In this document: in pieces, positions 1-11,251 of the stretch
How the letters are laid out: the number at the start of each line of letters is the position of its first letter
How positions within the stretch are numbered: the stretch's first letter is position 1
Assembly (NCBI RefSeq): GCF_002109325.1
Contig: NZ_CP015348.1
Location: 2,047,501 to 2,111,500, forward strand
Origin: Sporosarcina ureae
GTDB lineage: Bacteria; Bacillota; Bacilli; Bacillales_A; Planococcaceae
Length of the DNA: 64,000 nt
Direction: 5' to 3'
Made by a program: the position numbers and the translations under genes
Notes under the pieces: generated by a model
Database searches by the model: none
Seen by the model: only the letters and a program-made list of their open reading frames with translations
Told to the model about the DNA's origin: nothing

Positions 1-2130
<2,130 letters not shown>

Positions 2131-2204
2131 TTTTAAAAAGTAGTTACTTGAACTACGCCAATGTCTTTTATTCAGTTTTGAGTGAACAAGCTTTACTCAA
2201 AGAG

Positions 2205-2320
<116 letters not shown>

Positions 2321-2325
2321 ACGCG

Positions 2326-2355
2326 AAGCCATTCCCTTTGGGGAGTGGCTTTTTT
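2326..2355 (+). terminator. rrn operon terminator
   Basis: The arms AAGCCATTCCC and GGGAGTGGCTT pair around TTTG and run into T6, six bases after 5S. This is a classic intrinsic terminator for the rRNA operon. Confidence 0.9.
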
Positions 2356-2454
2356 GTGGTTTCAGGGAGAATTTAATCGCATTAAAGAGGAGATGATCCC
2401 ATTTTAGTTATTGCGTTACCTTTTTATCCAGTATAATCAATCTTTCTCCGTGAG

Positions 2455-2905
2455 CGCTCTATCCGCTGCGTTGACCGCTCTATTGGCGTCGCTGAGTGCT
2501 CTATTCCTCGCCGTGGCCGCTCTATCTGCCGTGCTCAACGCTCTATAGCCTCTGAAAACCGCTCATAGCCTTCATTTTCCACTATGATTATCTGTGTCGA
2601 TCAATTATCCCCTATAAGCGCTCTATCTACTGCGTTGACCGCTCTATTGGCGTTGCTGGGTGCTCTATTCTTCCCCGTGACCGCTCTATCTGACACGCTC
2701 ACCGCTCTATCATCCCCCATAACCGCTCATAGCCTTCAATATGTATCTAATTTCCACCAAAAACTATGTGTCGATCAATCTTTCACCACAAGCGCTCTAT
2801 CTAACTCAGTTGAACGCTCTATTGACGCCGCTAAGTGCTCTATCCCTCACCTTGACCGCTCTATCAACCACGCTCACGGCTCTATAATCCCCCAAGATCG
2901 CTCAT
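2455..2905. repeat. 18 CGCTCTAT-type motifs on a 21-bp pitch, in three blocks of six
   Basis: Motif starts are 2455, 2476, 2497, 2518, 2539, 2560; 2619, 2640, 2661, 2682, 2703, 2724; and 2793, 2815, 2836, 2857, 2878, 2899. All steps are 21 bp except one of 22. Position 3 of each block is TGCTCTAT and position 6 is shortened to CGCTCAT; the spacers between motifs also resemble each other from block to block. The second and third blocks each follow a TGTGTCGATCAAT leader. The pitch equals seven codons, so a frame through the second block stays open, but it has no convincing start and the 22-bp step breaks the phase; I regard it as non-coding. Nothing recognisable lies in the remainder, 2906-3100. 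Confidence 0.85.
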
Positions 2906-3120
2906 AGCTCCCATTACGTGTTTACTTACTTACTCTCCCTTCTCTATCCAAAATACAGACGAACTATCTTCCAGAACCAGCAACTCAGTGTCATGTACTC
3001 TCAAAAACAAAAAAACCAGACTATTTATTTCCCCTACAAAAACTCATTTAACTTAATAGTCTATGGAAAGTTAGGGTATATTGATAGTAAGAGACGTACG
3101 ATAGCAGGGGAGGGGATTTT

Positions 3121-3927
3121 ATGGTTATAACGATAATCAAGCGGTTTTTTAAAGAACGCTTTTTTGATCAGGCGGCTCAGAATGCTTACTACATGTTGCT
3201 TTCCGTGTTGCCTTTTTTACTTGTAGTGCTATCGATTGTACAATTTCTGCCTGTGCAAGAGGCTAGTATTTTAGCGTTATTACGTCCGTTCGTCCCAGAG
3301 GAGTCTTTTCGGCTGATTGAGCAGAGTGTTCAGTCTATGCTTTATAAAAGTCATGGCAAGTTGCTCGTGTTGAGCGCGTTGGCCGCGTTGTGGACGACGT
3401 CTGTTGCGGTCCAATCCTTTGCCCGATCATTGGATTTAGCAAACAGGAGGCTTTATCAGCAGCCGTTGTGGGTGAATATAATCCGTAATATAGGTGTAAC
3501 GATTCTATTCATGCTTATCGTTCCGATGTCGCTATTTTTGCCTTTGATTGAAAAGCTTTTACATACCGTGATTGCATATTATGATGTGCTGGATGCATGG
3601 GAAGGCTGGTTATATATTTGGCCGAATATTAAATGGGGACTCGGTACGTTTTTCTTGTTCTTGTTCTTTTTATTATTTTATCAATTGATGCCAACTGGAA
3701 AGATGAAGTGGAAAGAGGCATTACCGGGTGCAATACTCTCAGCATTTGGCTGGCAGTTTGTTTCATTGTTATTTGGGGAGTATGTATCACGGGTAGATTA
3801 TTCGAGGCTGTATGGACAATTGGCAGGAATTATCATGCTTGTGTTATGGTTTTACTTAACAGCAGTGATTATTATTCTTTCAGGACTATTGAATGCAGAG
3901 TGGAGAAGGAAAGGGCGGTCTAAATGA
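3121..3927 (+). CDS. YihY/BrkB family membrane protein
   Basis: This is a 268-residue polytopic protein with about six membrane helices (near residues 25-45, 75-100, 120-150, 165-190, 205-225 and 230-255), the usual layout of the YihY/virulence factor BrkB family. The family was once called ribonuclease BN, but its true role is unresolved; an envelope or transport function is usually assumed. The start is supported by GGGGAGGGG just upstream. Its stop overlaps the start of the response regulator (ATGA), so it is translationally coupled to the two-component genes. That placement is the only functional hint. Confidence 0.85.
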   Translation: MVITIIKRFFKERFFDQAAQNAYYMLLSVLPFLLVVLSIVQFLPVQEASILALLRPFVPEESFRLIEQSVQSMLYKSHGKLLVLSALAALWTTSVAVQSFARSLDLANRRLYQQPLWVNIIRNIGVTILFMLIVPMSLFLPLIEKLLHTVIAYYDVLDAWEGWLYIWPNIKWGLGTFFLFLFFLLFYQLMPTGKMKWKEALPGAILSAFGWQFVSLLFGEYVSRVDYSRLYGQLAGIIMLVLWFYLTAVIIILSGLLNAEWRRKGRSK

Positions 3928-4595
3928 AGATTTTAGTGGTAGATGATGATATACATATTTTAGATTTGGTTAGCATTCACTTGCGGCAGGCGGGATATAC
4001 CGTTGTGAAGGCGATGAATGGATTGGAGGCACTTGAAGTACTCGACAAGGAGTGGCCCGACTTAGCTGTGGTGGATGTGATGATGCCTGGTATGGATGGC
4101 TATGAACTGACGAAGAGGCTCCGTGAAGATACGGAGATTCCCGTGTTGCTATTGACAGCAAAGGGTGAGATGGAGGACAAGGAGCGCGGCTTTTTAGCTG
4201 GATCAGATGATTATTTGGTGAAGCCGTTTGAGCCGAAGGAATTATTGTTCCGCATCCATGCCATTTTACGTCGTTATGATAAAGCGGTAGATCAGATGAT
4301 TCAGGTTGGACCGTTACTGATTAACCGAAAGAGTTATGAAGTTGTGCTTGGAAAGAAGTCGTTGCTGCTTCCGTTGAAGGAATTTGAATTGCTATCGGTG
4401 CTCGCATCACGTCATAGCCAAGTGTTCACGCGCGAGGTGCTAGTAGAGCGCGTGTGGGGCTTTGATTATGAAGGGGATGAGCAGACATTGAGTGTGCATA
4501 TTAAGCGGTTGCGCGATAAGCTGGAGAAGCTAACAGATCAGGTGAAGATCGTTACGATTCGCGGTGTTGGCTATAAGCTTGAGGTTTCTGAATGA
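3924..4595 (+). CDS. hssR: OmpR-family response regulator, HssR-like
   Basis: The 223-residue protein has a receiver domain (residues 1-115, acidic pocket Asp7-Asp9, phosphorylation site Asp51 in VVDVMMPG, Lys in LVKPFEPKEL) and a C-terminal winged helix (about 125-222). The phrases DYLVKPFEPKELLFRI and WGFDYEGDEQT closely resemble those I know from HssR of staphylococci and Bacillus, which senses heme stress through HssS and activates heme efflux. A matching HssR-type direct repeat lies 3' of the operon (5978-5997), which supports the identity strongly. It overlaps both neighbours by four bases. No hrtAB heme exporter is adjacent. Confidence 0.82.
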   Translation: MKILVVDDDIHILDLVSIHLRQAGYTVVKAMNGLEALEVLDKEWPDLAVVDVMMPGMDGYELTKRLREDTEIPVLLLTAKGEMEDKERGFLAGSDDYLVKPFEPKELLFRIHAILRRYDKAVDQMIQVGPLLINRKSYEVVLGKKSLLLPLKEFELLSVLASRHSQVFTREVLVERVWGFDYEGDEQTLSVHIKRLRDKLEKLTDQVKIVTIRGVGYKLEVSE

Positions 4596-5971
4596 AATCG
4601 CTGTACGGAAAGTTTTTGCTGTTGACGGTTGGTATTATGATGCTAAGTGCAATTCTAGCCTTTCTTTCAGTGAACACGTATTATCATCGATATTTAAAAG
4701 CACAAAACGATACGAAGAATGTCAAAGTGGCTGAGGGGATTGCGTCTTTTGTTGAAGAAAATGATGGAATGGATCTATCCTCGTACTTTGATATGCTAGC
4801 CGATGTGGGATATAAGCTATTGGTTATATCACCGACAAGTAGTCCCACTATCTATGGCGAAGCGTTCCGTGATAATAATCTCGAAGAAGAAGCGATTCAA
4901 AAAGTCTACGCTGGCGAAGTATATCACGGTATGCGCGATTTAAAGGCGGAGACATTTGTGACTGGATACTTTTCCAATGAATCTGCCAATACAGTAGGAG
5001 TACCTTTTACGTACGGTGGGCAGACATATGCATTGTTCTTGCGACCAGATATTAAGATGCTGTTCACAGAAATTCACTATTTGCTAGGTGGTATGGTGAT
5101 CGTCATGGCCATCATCAGTATTCTATCGATGCTCGTTGTAGCGCGTAAGTTGATTGCGCCGATTGTAGCTTTGACTAAGGCAACGAAAAAGGTTGGCGAA
5201 GAAGAATTTACTAGTGAGCTGTCTATTGATCGAAGTGATGAAATTGGGCAGCTTGCGAAGAGTTTTCAGCAGATGATTCATCGTCTTAATGAGAATGATC
5301 AGATACGTAAAGCGTTTATTAGTGATGTATCGCATGATTTCCAATCGCCTTTACTAAATATTAAAGGCTACGCGGATTTATTATCGGATGAAGCGTTGCC
5401 GACAGATGAACGTTTACGATATGCGGGAATCATTCAATCTGAAACGGAACGACTCTCGACATTGACTAAGCAGCTGCTACTATTGACGTCGCTTGATCAA
5501 TTGATATCACCGCTGCAAAAAAAAGACTTCCGCGTGGATCAACAAGTGAAAGAAACGGTTCGTAAATTCCAGTGGTTAGTACAAGAGAAAGAGATGTCTG
5601 TCATGCTTGAGGTTGACGACATCATTTTTGAAGGGGATCCTGCATTTCTAGAGAAAGTATGGGAGAATTTATTGTCGAATGCCCTGAAGTATTCACCGGA
5701 TGGAGGGTCGATTGATATCCAGCTGACCGAGCAGTCAAATGAGGTCACTTTCTCGATTAAAGATACCGGCATTGGTATGACTGAAGAAACAAAGAATAGA
5801 ATATTTGACCGTTTCTATCGTGCAGATCACTCAAGAACGCGTGAAGTAGAAGGTACGGGTCTTGGATTGTCAATTGTTGAACAAGTTGTGCGTCTCCATG
5901 ATGGGCGTGTAGAAGTAGTCAGTGAGCTTGGTGAAGGTACGGAATTTATCATACACTTGCCAAAGCTGTAA
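4592..5971 (+). CDS. hssS: sensor histidine kinase, HssS-like
   Basis: The 459-residue kinase has an N-terminal membrane helix (about 8-28), an extracellular domain of roughly 130 residues, a second helix (about 165-190), a HAMP linker, a phospho-acceptor helix with His248 in SDVSHDFQSPL, and an ATPase domain with the N box (ENLLSNALKYSP), G1 (DTGIGM) and G2 (GTGLGLSIV). The N-terminal pattern MKSLYGKF resembles HssS. The acceptor motif reads HDFQSP instead of the common HELRTP, as in other HssS proteins. It is the last gene of brkB-hssR-hssS; its stop is seven bases before the HssR box. Confidence 0.82.
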   Translation: MKSLYGKFLLLTVGIMMLSAILAFLSVNTYYHRYLKAQNDTKNVKVAEGIASFVEENDGMDLSSYFDMLADVGYKLLVISPTSSPTIYGEAFRDNNLEEEAIQKVYAGEVYHGMRDLKAETFVTGYFSNESANTVGVPFTYGGQTYALFLRPDIKMLFTEIHYLLGGMVIVMAIISILSMLVVARKLIAPIVALTKATKKVGEEEFTSELSIDRSDEIGQLAKSFQQMIHRLNENDQIRKAFISDVSHDFQSPLLNIKGYADLLSDEALPTDERLRYAGIIQSETERLSTLTKQLLLLTSLDQLISPLQKKDFRVDQQVKETVRKFQWLVQEKEMSVMLEVDDIIFEGDPAFLEKVWENLLSNALKYSPDGGSIDIQLTEQSNEVTFSIKDTGIGMTEETKNRIFDRFYRADHSRTREVEGTGLGLSIVEQVVRLHDGRVEVVSELGEGTEFIIHLPKL

Positions 5972-5977
5972 CCAGAA

Positions 5978-6010
5978 GTTCATCTTCCGTTCATCTTGGT
6001 GAGTTATAAT
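5978..6010 (+). promoter_or_regulatory. HssR direct-repeat operator and promoter
   Basis: Two copies of GTTCATCTT (5978-5986 and 5989-5997) are separated by CC, giving an 11-bp period. This matches the published staphylococcal HssR site (GTTCATATT, two bases, GTTCATATT) in half-site, spacing and orientation. A perfect -10, TATAAT, follows at 6005-6010 and no good -35 is present, as expected for an activated promoter. The controlled gene begins at 6046. Confidence 0.8.
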
Positions 6011-6045
6011 GAGTGTAGTAGAAAGATGACGGGAGGAAATATAGT

Positions 6046-6450
6046 ATGCAAGAAAAGTGGAGTATTCGATTGATACGTATTGCAGCAATTTTTGGTTTGA
6101 TAGGTACAGTTTTAGGTTCACATATGGCAGGAGCAGGTTCTTATGCGTTTCGTCCAATTCACGCGCATATTTTGTTAGTGGGTTGGTTGTCGGTATTTTC
6201 TTGGGGAGTGTTCTACAAGATTTACCGTGTCCGTGCAAGAAAGTTATTAACACTTCAAGGCTGGACGGGTATTATTGGTGCAATTGGTTTAACCGCAGGC
6301 ATGTGGTTACAATTTCTTCAACCGTTTAATATCAATGAAGTATTCTCTCTTGTGCTTTACATTGTAGGCGGTACTGTACTATTAGTAAGTTTTGCTTTAT
6401 TCGTAGTAGTAACGTTTATGATTGAAAAATCACCTGCTGTGCGTAAATAA
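6046..6450 (+). CDS. four-helix membrane protein, heme-copper-oxidase-like, HssR target
   Basis: The 134-residue protein has four predicted membrane helices (about 8-28, 40-60, 75-95, 100-125). The second carries PIHAHILLVGW, a paired-histidine motif seen in helices of heme-copper oxidase subunit I and NnrS-like proteins, and small proteins of this kind are often labelled cytochrome c oxidase. A heme ligand role is inference. The GGGAGG ribosome site is seven bases upstream. It is monocistronic, lying between an HssR-type operator and a strong terminator, so heme stress should control it. It may bind, shuttle or detoxify heme in place of HrtAB. Confidence 0.75.
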   Translation: MQEKWSIRLIRIAAIFGLIGTVLGSHMAGAGSYAFRPIHAHILLVGWLSVFSWGVFYKIYRVRARKLLTLQGWTGIIGAIGLTAGMWLQFLQPFNINEVFSLVLYIVGGTVLLVSFALFVVVTFMIEKSPAVRK

Positions 6451-6456
6451 ATCATC

Positions 6457-6494
6457 ACCCAAGAATCCGGTTCATTCGGGGTCTTGGGTTTTTT
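6457..6494 (+). terminator. terminator of the heme-oxidase-like gene
   Basis: ACCCAAGA pairs with TCTTGGGT across an inner CCG/CGG stem and is followed by T6. Confidence 0.85.
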
Positions 6495-6604
6495 AATGTC
6501 GAATTATAAGGGAAAGTTTTCAGTGATAATCAGCGGATTCAACAAATAATTCAAGACACCTATGACATACTAGAACGACCTAACAAATGAAGGAGCGAAT
6601 GACC

Positions 6605-7261
6605 ATGACTGCTCGCAATCGGTTTCACCTCATTATGATTTGTTTTACTGTCTTGATTGCCGGGACGTTGTTGATCAAACAGACAGCAAGTTCAGAACAA
6701 CGGAAGATAGAAACGATAGGAATTGATTATGCTCAAATGAACCAATCGGTTGAGAAAGTGTTAAAAGATATGCCTGAAATGGTAGAAGAGCTGACATCTA
6801 TTCAATCTGGTATTCGTAGCAACAAACTTGAAAGCTCATTTTCAACAAATAAGACAGAGTTTCGTTTGCGTGTGAACAATAATCTGACAGGAGAGGAGCA
6901 CTCTTCACCATTCCTAAAAGGAATTGCGGAGAAGCAAACGGATCATTATCAAGATGCACTGGAAATAGCGGAAGAAGCTTATGGTATTACGGTAACGGAA
7001 GATGAAATAGACGCTTATATCAAAGAGAATGTTTCGACAGTTTGGGATGCTGAAAAACGAAAGTATGCGAAGTCCCTTCAATTAACATTGAATGAACTGG
7101 ACTATTATTTCGATAGGGATGTCTATGTGATGAATGTACTATGGGAAAGAGTTTTGCCACTTGTTATGCAAGAGTTTCCAAGAGAACGTGGAGAGAGTGG
7201 ACAAGCTTATGGGAAACGGATTAAGGAAGAGTTTTTCACAAGTATGGAAGATGAAGCTTAG
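6605..7261 (+). CDS. membrane-anchored extracytoplasmic protein, SurA-N-like
   Basis: The product of about 218 residues has one N-terminal signal anchor (HLIMICFTVLIAGTLLI) and a charged, helical outer part. The segment AEEAYGITVTEDEIDAYI resembles the N-terminal chaperone helices of SurA/PrsA-type proteins, but no PPIase domain is present, so function is unknown. I chose ATG 6605 because AAGGAG at 6590-6595 sits nine bases before it; ATGs at 6587 and 6599 lie in or too near that site. It is a lone gene with no clear operon partner. Confidence 0.65.
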   Translation: MTARNRFHLIMICFTVLIAGTLLIKQTASSEQRKIETIGIDYAQMNQSVEKVLKDMPEMVEELTSIQSGIRSNKLESSFSTNKTEFRLRVNNNLTGEEHSSPFLKGIAEKQTDHYQDALEIAEEAYGITVTEDEIDAYIKENVSTVWDAEKRKYAKSLQLTLNELDYYFDRDVYVMNVLWERVLPLVMQEFPRERGESGQAYGKRIKEEFFTSMEDEA

Positions 7262-7643
7262 TCATAGTGTAACACTTGGAACTTGCTAGGCACGGGTAAT
7301 AGTAGAGCGTTAATACAAAGAGATGCGTAAGTTGAAAGTTTGAAGGAATAACTAGCGACATTTCCCGGGAAATTACTAAACTCACACTATATAAGCTAAG
7401 AGATTGTATAGTATGGGTTTGCTTATAAAGAAAAGTCAGTCTCCCATAGGACTGGCTTTTTGCTACGAGAAGAATTAATTACATTAAAAACGGCCATTCT
7501 ATGTATCAATACGTACCCTTTCAATAATATAGTAATAAGGAAGTCAATTTAAAATACTAGACATAGTATATTTTAAATTACTGCGATAGCGTAGGCTCTA
7601 TGCTATATTAAAGACTACCTTTTAATAGAAAGGGGTGGAAGAA
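7262..7643. other. intergenic region with terminator and two inverted repeats before cls
   Basis: A hairpin at 7434-7457 (AGTCAGTC against GGACTGGCT, then T5) ends upstream transcription. Further on, an 11-bp perfect inverted repeat AATTTAAAATA (7546-7556 and 7569-7579) is followed by ATAGCGTAG/CTATGCTAT (7586-7606). Both lie where the cls promoter should be and may be operators. No gene is seen. Confidence 0.5.
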
Positions 7644-9128
7644 ATGATAGAGCTTGGAGGAATGATGGTCGGTATGGAATTGGGTAATATTCTAACAACT
7701 CTTTTATCTCTTATAACCATATTAAACATTCTGCTACTGGCCTCAGTATTATTTATCGAAAGAAGAGATATTGGAAATACGTGGGCTTGGATCATGCTCT
7801 TGGTATTCATTCCTATTGCCGGATTCTTTATTTATCTGTTTTTCGGTCGCAGTTTGAAACAGAAAAACTTCTATAATCTTTCAGCCGCAGAAAGAAAGGC
7901 TGAGAAAACGGAAGTGGATAAACAACTACTACCCGAAAACTTGGCCATACTTGAAAATAATGCATTATTAAAAGAACATAGGGAATTAATTCATATGAAT
8001 TTAAAATCCTCTCACGCACTACTTTCCAAAGATAATCATATAAAAATATTTGATGATGGACATGCGAAATTTGCTGCGTTGTTCGAAGATATCAGTTTGG
8101 CGACTAAAGAGATTAATATTCAGTACTATATTATTCAGTCCGATTCCTTAGGTACTAAACTGCGTGATCTCCTAATTCAAAAGGCAAAAGAAGGAGTTAA
8201 AGTTCGACTTTTGTACGATGAAGTAGGATCTAAGAAGACGCCACCTAAATTCTATAATGATTTACGTGCAGCAGGTGGAAATGTAGAAGTATTCTTTCCA
8301 TCCATGTTCCGTCTAGTGAACTTCCGGGTCAATAATAGAAATCACCGGAAGCTCTGTATTATTGATGGTGAAATTGCGTATATTGGTGGTTTCAATGTGG
8401 GGGATGAATACTTAGGTCTTAATAAGAAATTTGGGTATTGGCGTGATACACATTTCAGGATGACAGGTGGGGCAGTCAATCACATCCAAGGAAAGTTCAT
8501 TCTTGATTGGCATCAAGCGGGTAAGAAAGAGCCAGGTGATTGGGGAGACTACTTATTCCAGACAGAAAAACAAAGTGGCACTAGTCCAGTACAGATTGTT
8601 TCAAGTGGACCAAACTCCGAGACAGAACATCTAAAAAATATGTACATCAAGTTATTATTATCGGCTAAAAAGACTGTCTACATTCAGACACCCTATTTTA
8701 TCCCGGATACTAGCTTTATGGACGCCTGTAAAATTGCATTATTATCTGGTGTGGATGTACGGATTATGATTCCATGTAAGCCGGATCATCCGTTTGTTTA
8801 CTGGGCTACTTGGTCTTATGTTGGTGATTTGCTTAATTATGGAGCGAAAATATTGTTGTATGAAAATGGTTTTTTACATGCGAAGACAATTGTCGTGGAT
8901 GAAGAAGTAGCAGTAGTAGGTACTATGAATATTGATTCACGTAGTTTCCGTTTGAACTTCGAAGTAACTGCTATTGTTTATGATGAGATAGTAGCGGCGC
9001 AATTAACTGATCTATTCCGTCAAGACACCGAGTTGAGTTCGAAACTGACGAAAGAGCGCTATGAAGAGCGATCATTGCTCATTAAGTTTAAGCAATCGAT
9101 TTCTCGTTTATTATCGCCTATTCTCTAA
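7644..9128 (+). CDS. cls: cardiolipin synthase (two-HKD phospholipase D family)
   Basis: The enzyme condenses two phosphatidylglycerol molecules into cardiolipin and glycerol at the membrane. The product of about 494 residues has two N-terminal helices (near residues 14-38 and 48-70, ERRD then WAWIMLLVFIPIAGF), as in Bacillus ClsA. It has two HKD motifs: His234 in NHRKLCIIDGEIAYIGG and His412 in HAKTIVVDEEVAVVG. Length is standard. ATG 7644 fits best with AGAAAGGGG eight bases upstream; the GTG at 7635 has no ribosome site. A convergent terminator separates it from topB. Confidence 0.9.
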   Translation: MIELGGMMVGMELGNILTTLLSLITILNILLLASVLFIERRDIGNTWAWIMLLVFIPIAGFFIYLFFGRSLKQKNFYNLSAAERKAEKTEVDKQLLPENLAILENNALLKEHRELIHMNLKSSHALLSKDNHIKIFDDGHAKFAALFEDISLATKEINIQYYIIQSDSLGTKLRDLLIQKAKEGVKVRLLYDEVGSKKTPPKFYNDLRAAGGNVEVFFPSMFRLVNFRVNNRNHRKLCIIDGEIAYIGGFNVGDEYLGLNKKFGYWRDTHFRMTGGAVNHIQGKFILDWHQAGKKEPGDWGDYLFQTEKQSGTSPVQIVSSGPNSETEHLKNMYIKLLLSAKKTVYIQTPYFIPDTSFMDACKIALLSGVDVRIMIPCKPDHPFVYWATWSYVGDLLNYGAKILLYENGFLHAKTIVVDEEVAVVGTMNIDSRSFRLNFEVTAIVYDEIVAAQLTDLFRQDTELSSKLTKERYEERSLLIKFKQSISRLLSPIL

Positions 9129-9187
9129 TGGTTGTAAGTGCGTAATGCACTATTAATTGATTAATGTAGATGTGCATACGATCATAT

Positions 9188-9220
9188 AAAAAGGAAGCAG
9201 CATGGGGCTGCTTCCTTTTT
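9188..9220. terminator. bidirectional terminator between cls and topB
   Basis: AAAAAGGAAGCAG pairs with CTGCTTCCTTTTT around a short loop, with T or A runs on both sides. It serves the convergent genes. The element topB copy has a similar GAAGCA hairpin downstream (30323-30363). Confidence 0.85.
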
Positions 9221-9231
9221 ATATTTTTACG

Positions 9232-11046
9232 TTATGTAAAGACCAAGTTCAATTTTCCTTCTTTCAGTTCCAGTGAAGCATCGAACTTATTGCCATCTGC
9301 GGAGGTAAATCCTTTGATGACGTTAGTCTTACCTTTGGTACATAACAATTTGACTTGTGGGACGGTCAGTTTCTTTTTCAAGAACAGACCTGGAAAAGTT
9401 TGTTTACAGCCGTTTTTATAGTTACTGCAGCCGAAAAACTTTTGATGTTCAATAATCATGCCTTTACCGCATTTTGGACAAGGTGCAACTTCAGTTCGGG
9501 TGTACGAGCTCCTTCCTGAAGAAGGGCGTGGCGGCAGCACGATATCAATCGTTTGTTTTTCTAATTGGACGGGTACATCTTCAATCAGCTTTTGTATGAA
9601 CTTTGTTACGCTGCCGAGGAAGTGCTGCCCCGTACCTTCACCATTGCCGATTTTCTTTAAGTATGTTTCCCACTTTGCGGTCATGGAAGGGCTGGCAAGC
9701 AGGCTGCCTTCGATTGTCTGGCAGAGTACGCGTCCTTTATCTGTAATGGATACGATATTCTTGTTTACAGCGATGTATCCGTGTTTTTTGATAGTCTCGA
9801 TGATGCTGCTTCGTGTTGCTTCTGTTCCGAGACCTTCAATTTCCTTCAGAATATCCGTTTCGTTTTGATCTTCCACTAATTTCCCGCACGTTTTCATCAT
9901 GGCGATGAGTTGACCTTCCGTATACGGTTTCGGAGGTTGTGTCGCGCCTTCTTTTATACCGATTTCACTTTGAACCGTTTCTTCTTTCGCAAGTGGCGGT
10001 AGGGTAGGTTCTTCTGCATCTTTTGCTTTGGTGGGTGCAGCAAAAAGTTCCTTCCAGCCTTTATCGCGCTCTGTTTTACCTGTTGTGAAGAATGGCAATC
10101 CGTTGACGTCTGTTATCACTTTCGTTTCAGTATAAAGATAATCCCTATGGAACATGGAGAGTGTAGTGCGTATAACTTCTTCATACAGATTGCGCTCGAG
10201 TGGTGACAACTTTGTCAGTGCGGCAGGAGTCGGCAGTTTTTTAGTCGGGATGATCGCATAGTGTTCTTGTACTTTTGAACTGTCAACATAGCGTTTTTTG
10301 GGTGTACGTGAAGCAACTTCAAACGGATGCTCTATTAACTTTTGGTAATCTTCAACCGCCTCAACTAAGTAATTGAATTCACTGGGTGTGATATGACGTG
10401 TATCGGTTCTTGGATACGATACTAGTTTTTTCTCGTAGAGCGTCTGCATCGTTTTTAACACGGTTGCGGGACTTGCTTTCCAGCGTCTGTTGGCTGTTGC
10501 CTGCAACGTCGAAAGAGAGTGCAACTGTGGCGGCGGTGTTCGTTTATCAGTATTCGTCAGCTCGCTAATTACACCAGGCGTCCGCTTCGTAATATTGCGG
10601 CTGTTTAATGCTTCCGCAATTAATTCACGTTTTGGTTCCTTGAGCTTTGCTTTTCCTTTATATGTACCGTGTTCCGCAGTAAAAATGGCTTCTGTTTCAA
10701 AAAATGGTTCAGACACAAATGTTTCAATTTCGCGTTGACGTTGGTAAATTAAATACACTGTTGGCGATTGAACGCGGCCAATCGGAAATACTTCTTCAAT
10801 TCCTTTTGCCTTTAGGAGAAGGGTATATAACCGAGAACCATTCATTCCAACTAACCAATCGCTAATTTGACGGGCTTTCGCTTCCTCGTATAGTTGCAGG
10901 TCTTTCTTGTTGTCACGTAAATTTTCAAATCCTTTACGCACTTCATCTGCTTCCAGCGAGTTAATCCACAGTCGCTGGATCAATTGATTGCGGGCACCGG
11001 TCATATAGTAGATCGAATAAAAGATATTTGATCCTTCTCGGTCCAC
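9232..11046 (-). pseudogene. topB: DNA topoisomerase III, 3' part (codons from the DREG motif onward)
   Basis: The 604 residues cover a topoisomerase III from the end of the TOPRIM fold (DREGSN) to the C-terminus. They include the catalytic tyrosine in VSYPRTDTRH and a zinc-finger-like CPKCGKGM segment. The N-terminal half of TOPRIM, with its metal-binding Glu, is missing because an element has inserted after the Val codon of Asp-Val-Asp-Arg-Glu. The separated 5' end is at 40873-41201 (most recent partner), with an older one at 47604-47927. A GTG at the junction could start a fragment, but no ribosome site is obvious and the enzyme would lack a key acidic residue. Confidence 0.9.
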
Positions 11047-11079
11047 TTATCTCTATATAAGTGTACATAATACAAATGC
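11045..11079. repeat. left attachment junction of element 1 (attL)
   Basis: Chromosomal topB reads GGTCCAC up to 11046. The element then reads TTATCTCTATA, followed by AAGTGTACATAATAC. The arm TATCTCTATA is the inverse of TATAGAGATA at the right end. AC (11045-11046) is the only base pair shared by both junctions and the inferred empty site, so it is the probable crossover core. Confidence 0.8.
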
Positions 11080-11205
11080 ATATATATAATAATATTATTA
11101 TCTGAAAAGTCAATGGAATTAAGGATTGAAGAGGATTTAGATTAAATAAGGTATGCACATAATAAAATGATTAATATGGATAGTTATAAATGTATCTGCC
11201 ATAAT

Positions 11206-11229
11206 TTATAGAGATATAAAATGTACATA
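11206..11229. repeat. second arm-type site inside the left end of element 1
   Basis: TTATAGAGATAT (11206-11217) followed by AAAATGTACATAA repeats the layout of the element ends (arm, then TGTACATA) 150 bp inside the left junction. It probably is an extra recombinase-binding site. It overlaps the promoter region of the first recombinase, so it could also autoregulate it. Confidence 0.55.
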
Positions 11230-11251
11230 ATAATTGATAGGAGGAATACTT

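Noticed and set aside
2455..2905. CRISPR array
   Set aside because: The repeated core is only 8 bp with 13-bp spacers that are themselves similar between blocks; there are no cas genes.
2584..2907. Open frame of 107 codons through the 21-bp repeats
   Set aside because: The frame is open only because 21 is a multiple of three. It has no ribosome site and the 22-bp step breaks the heptad pattern.
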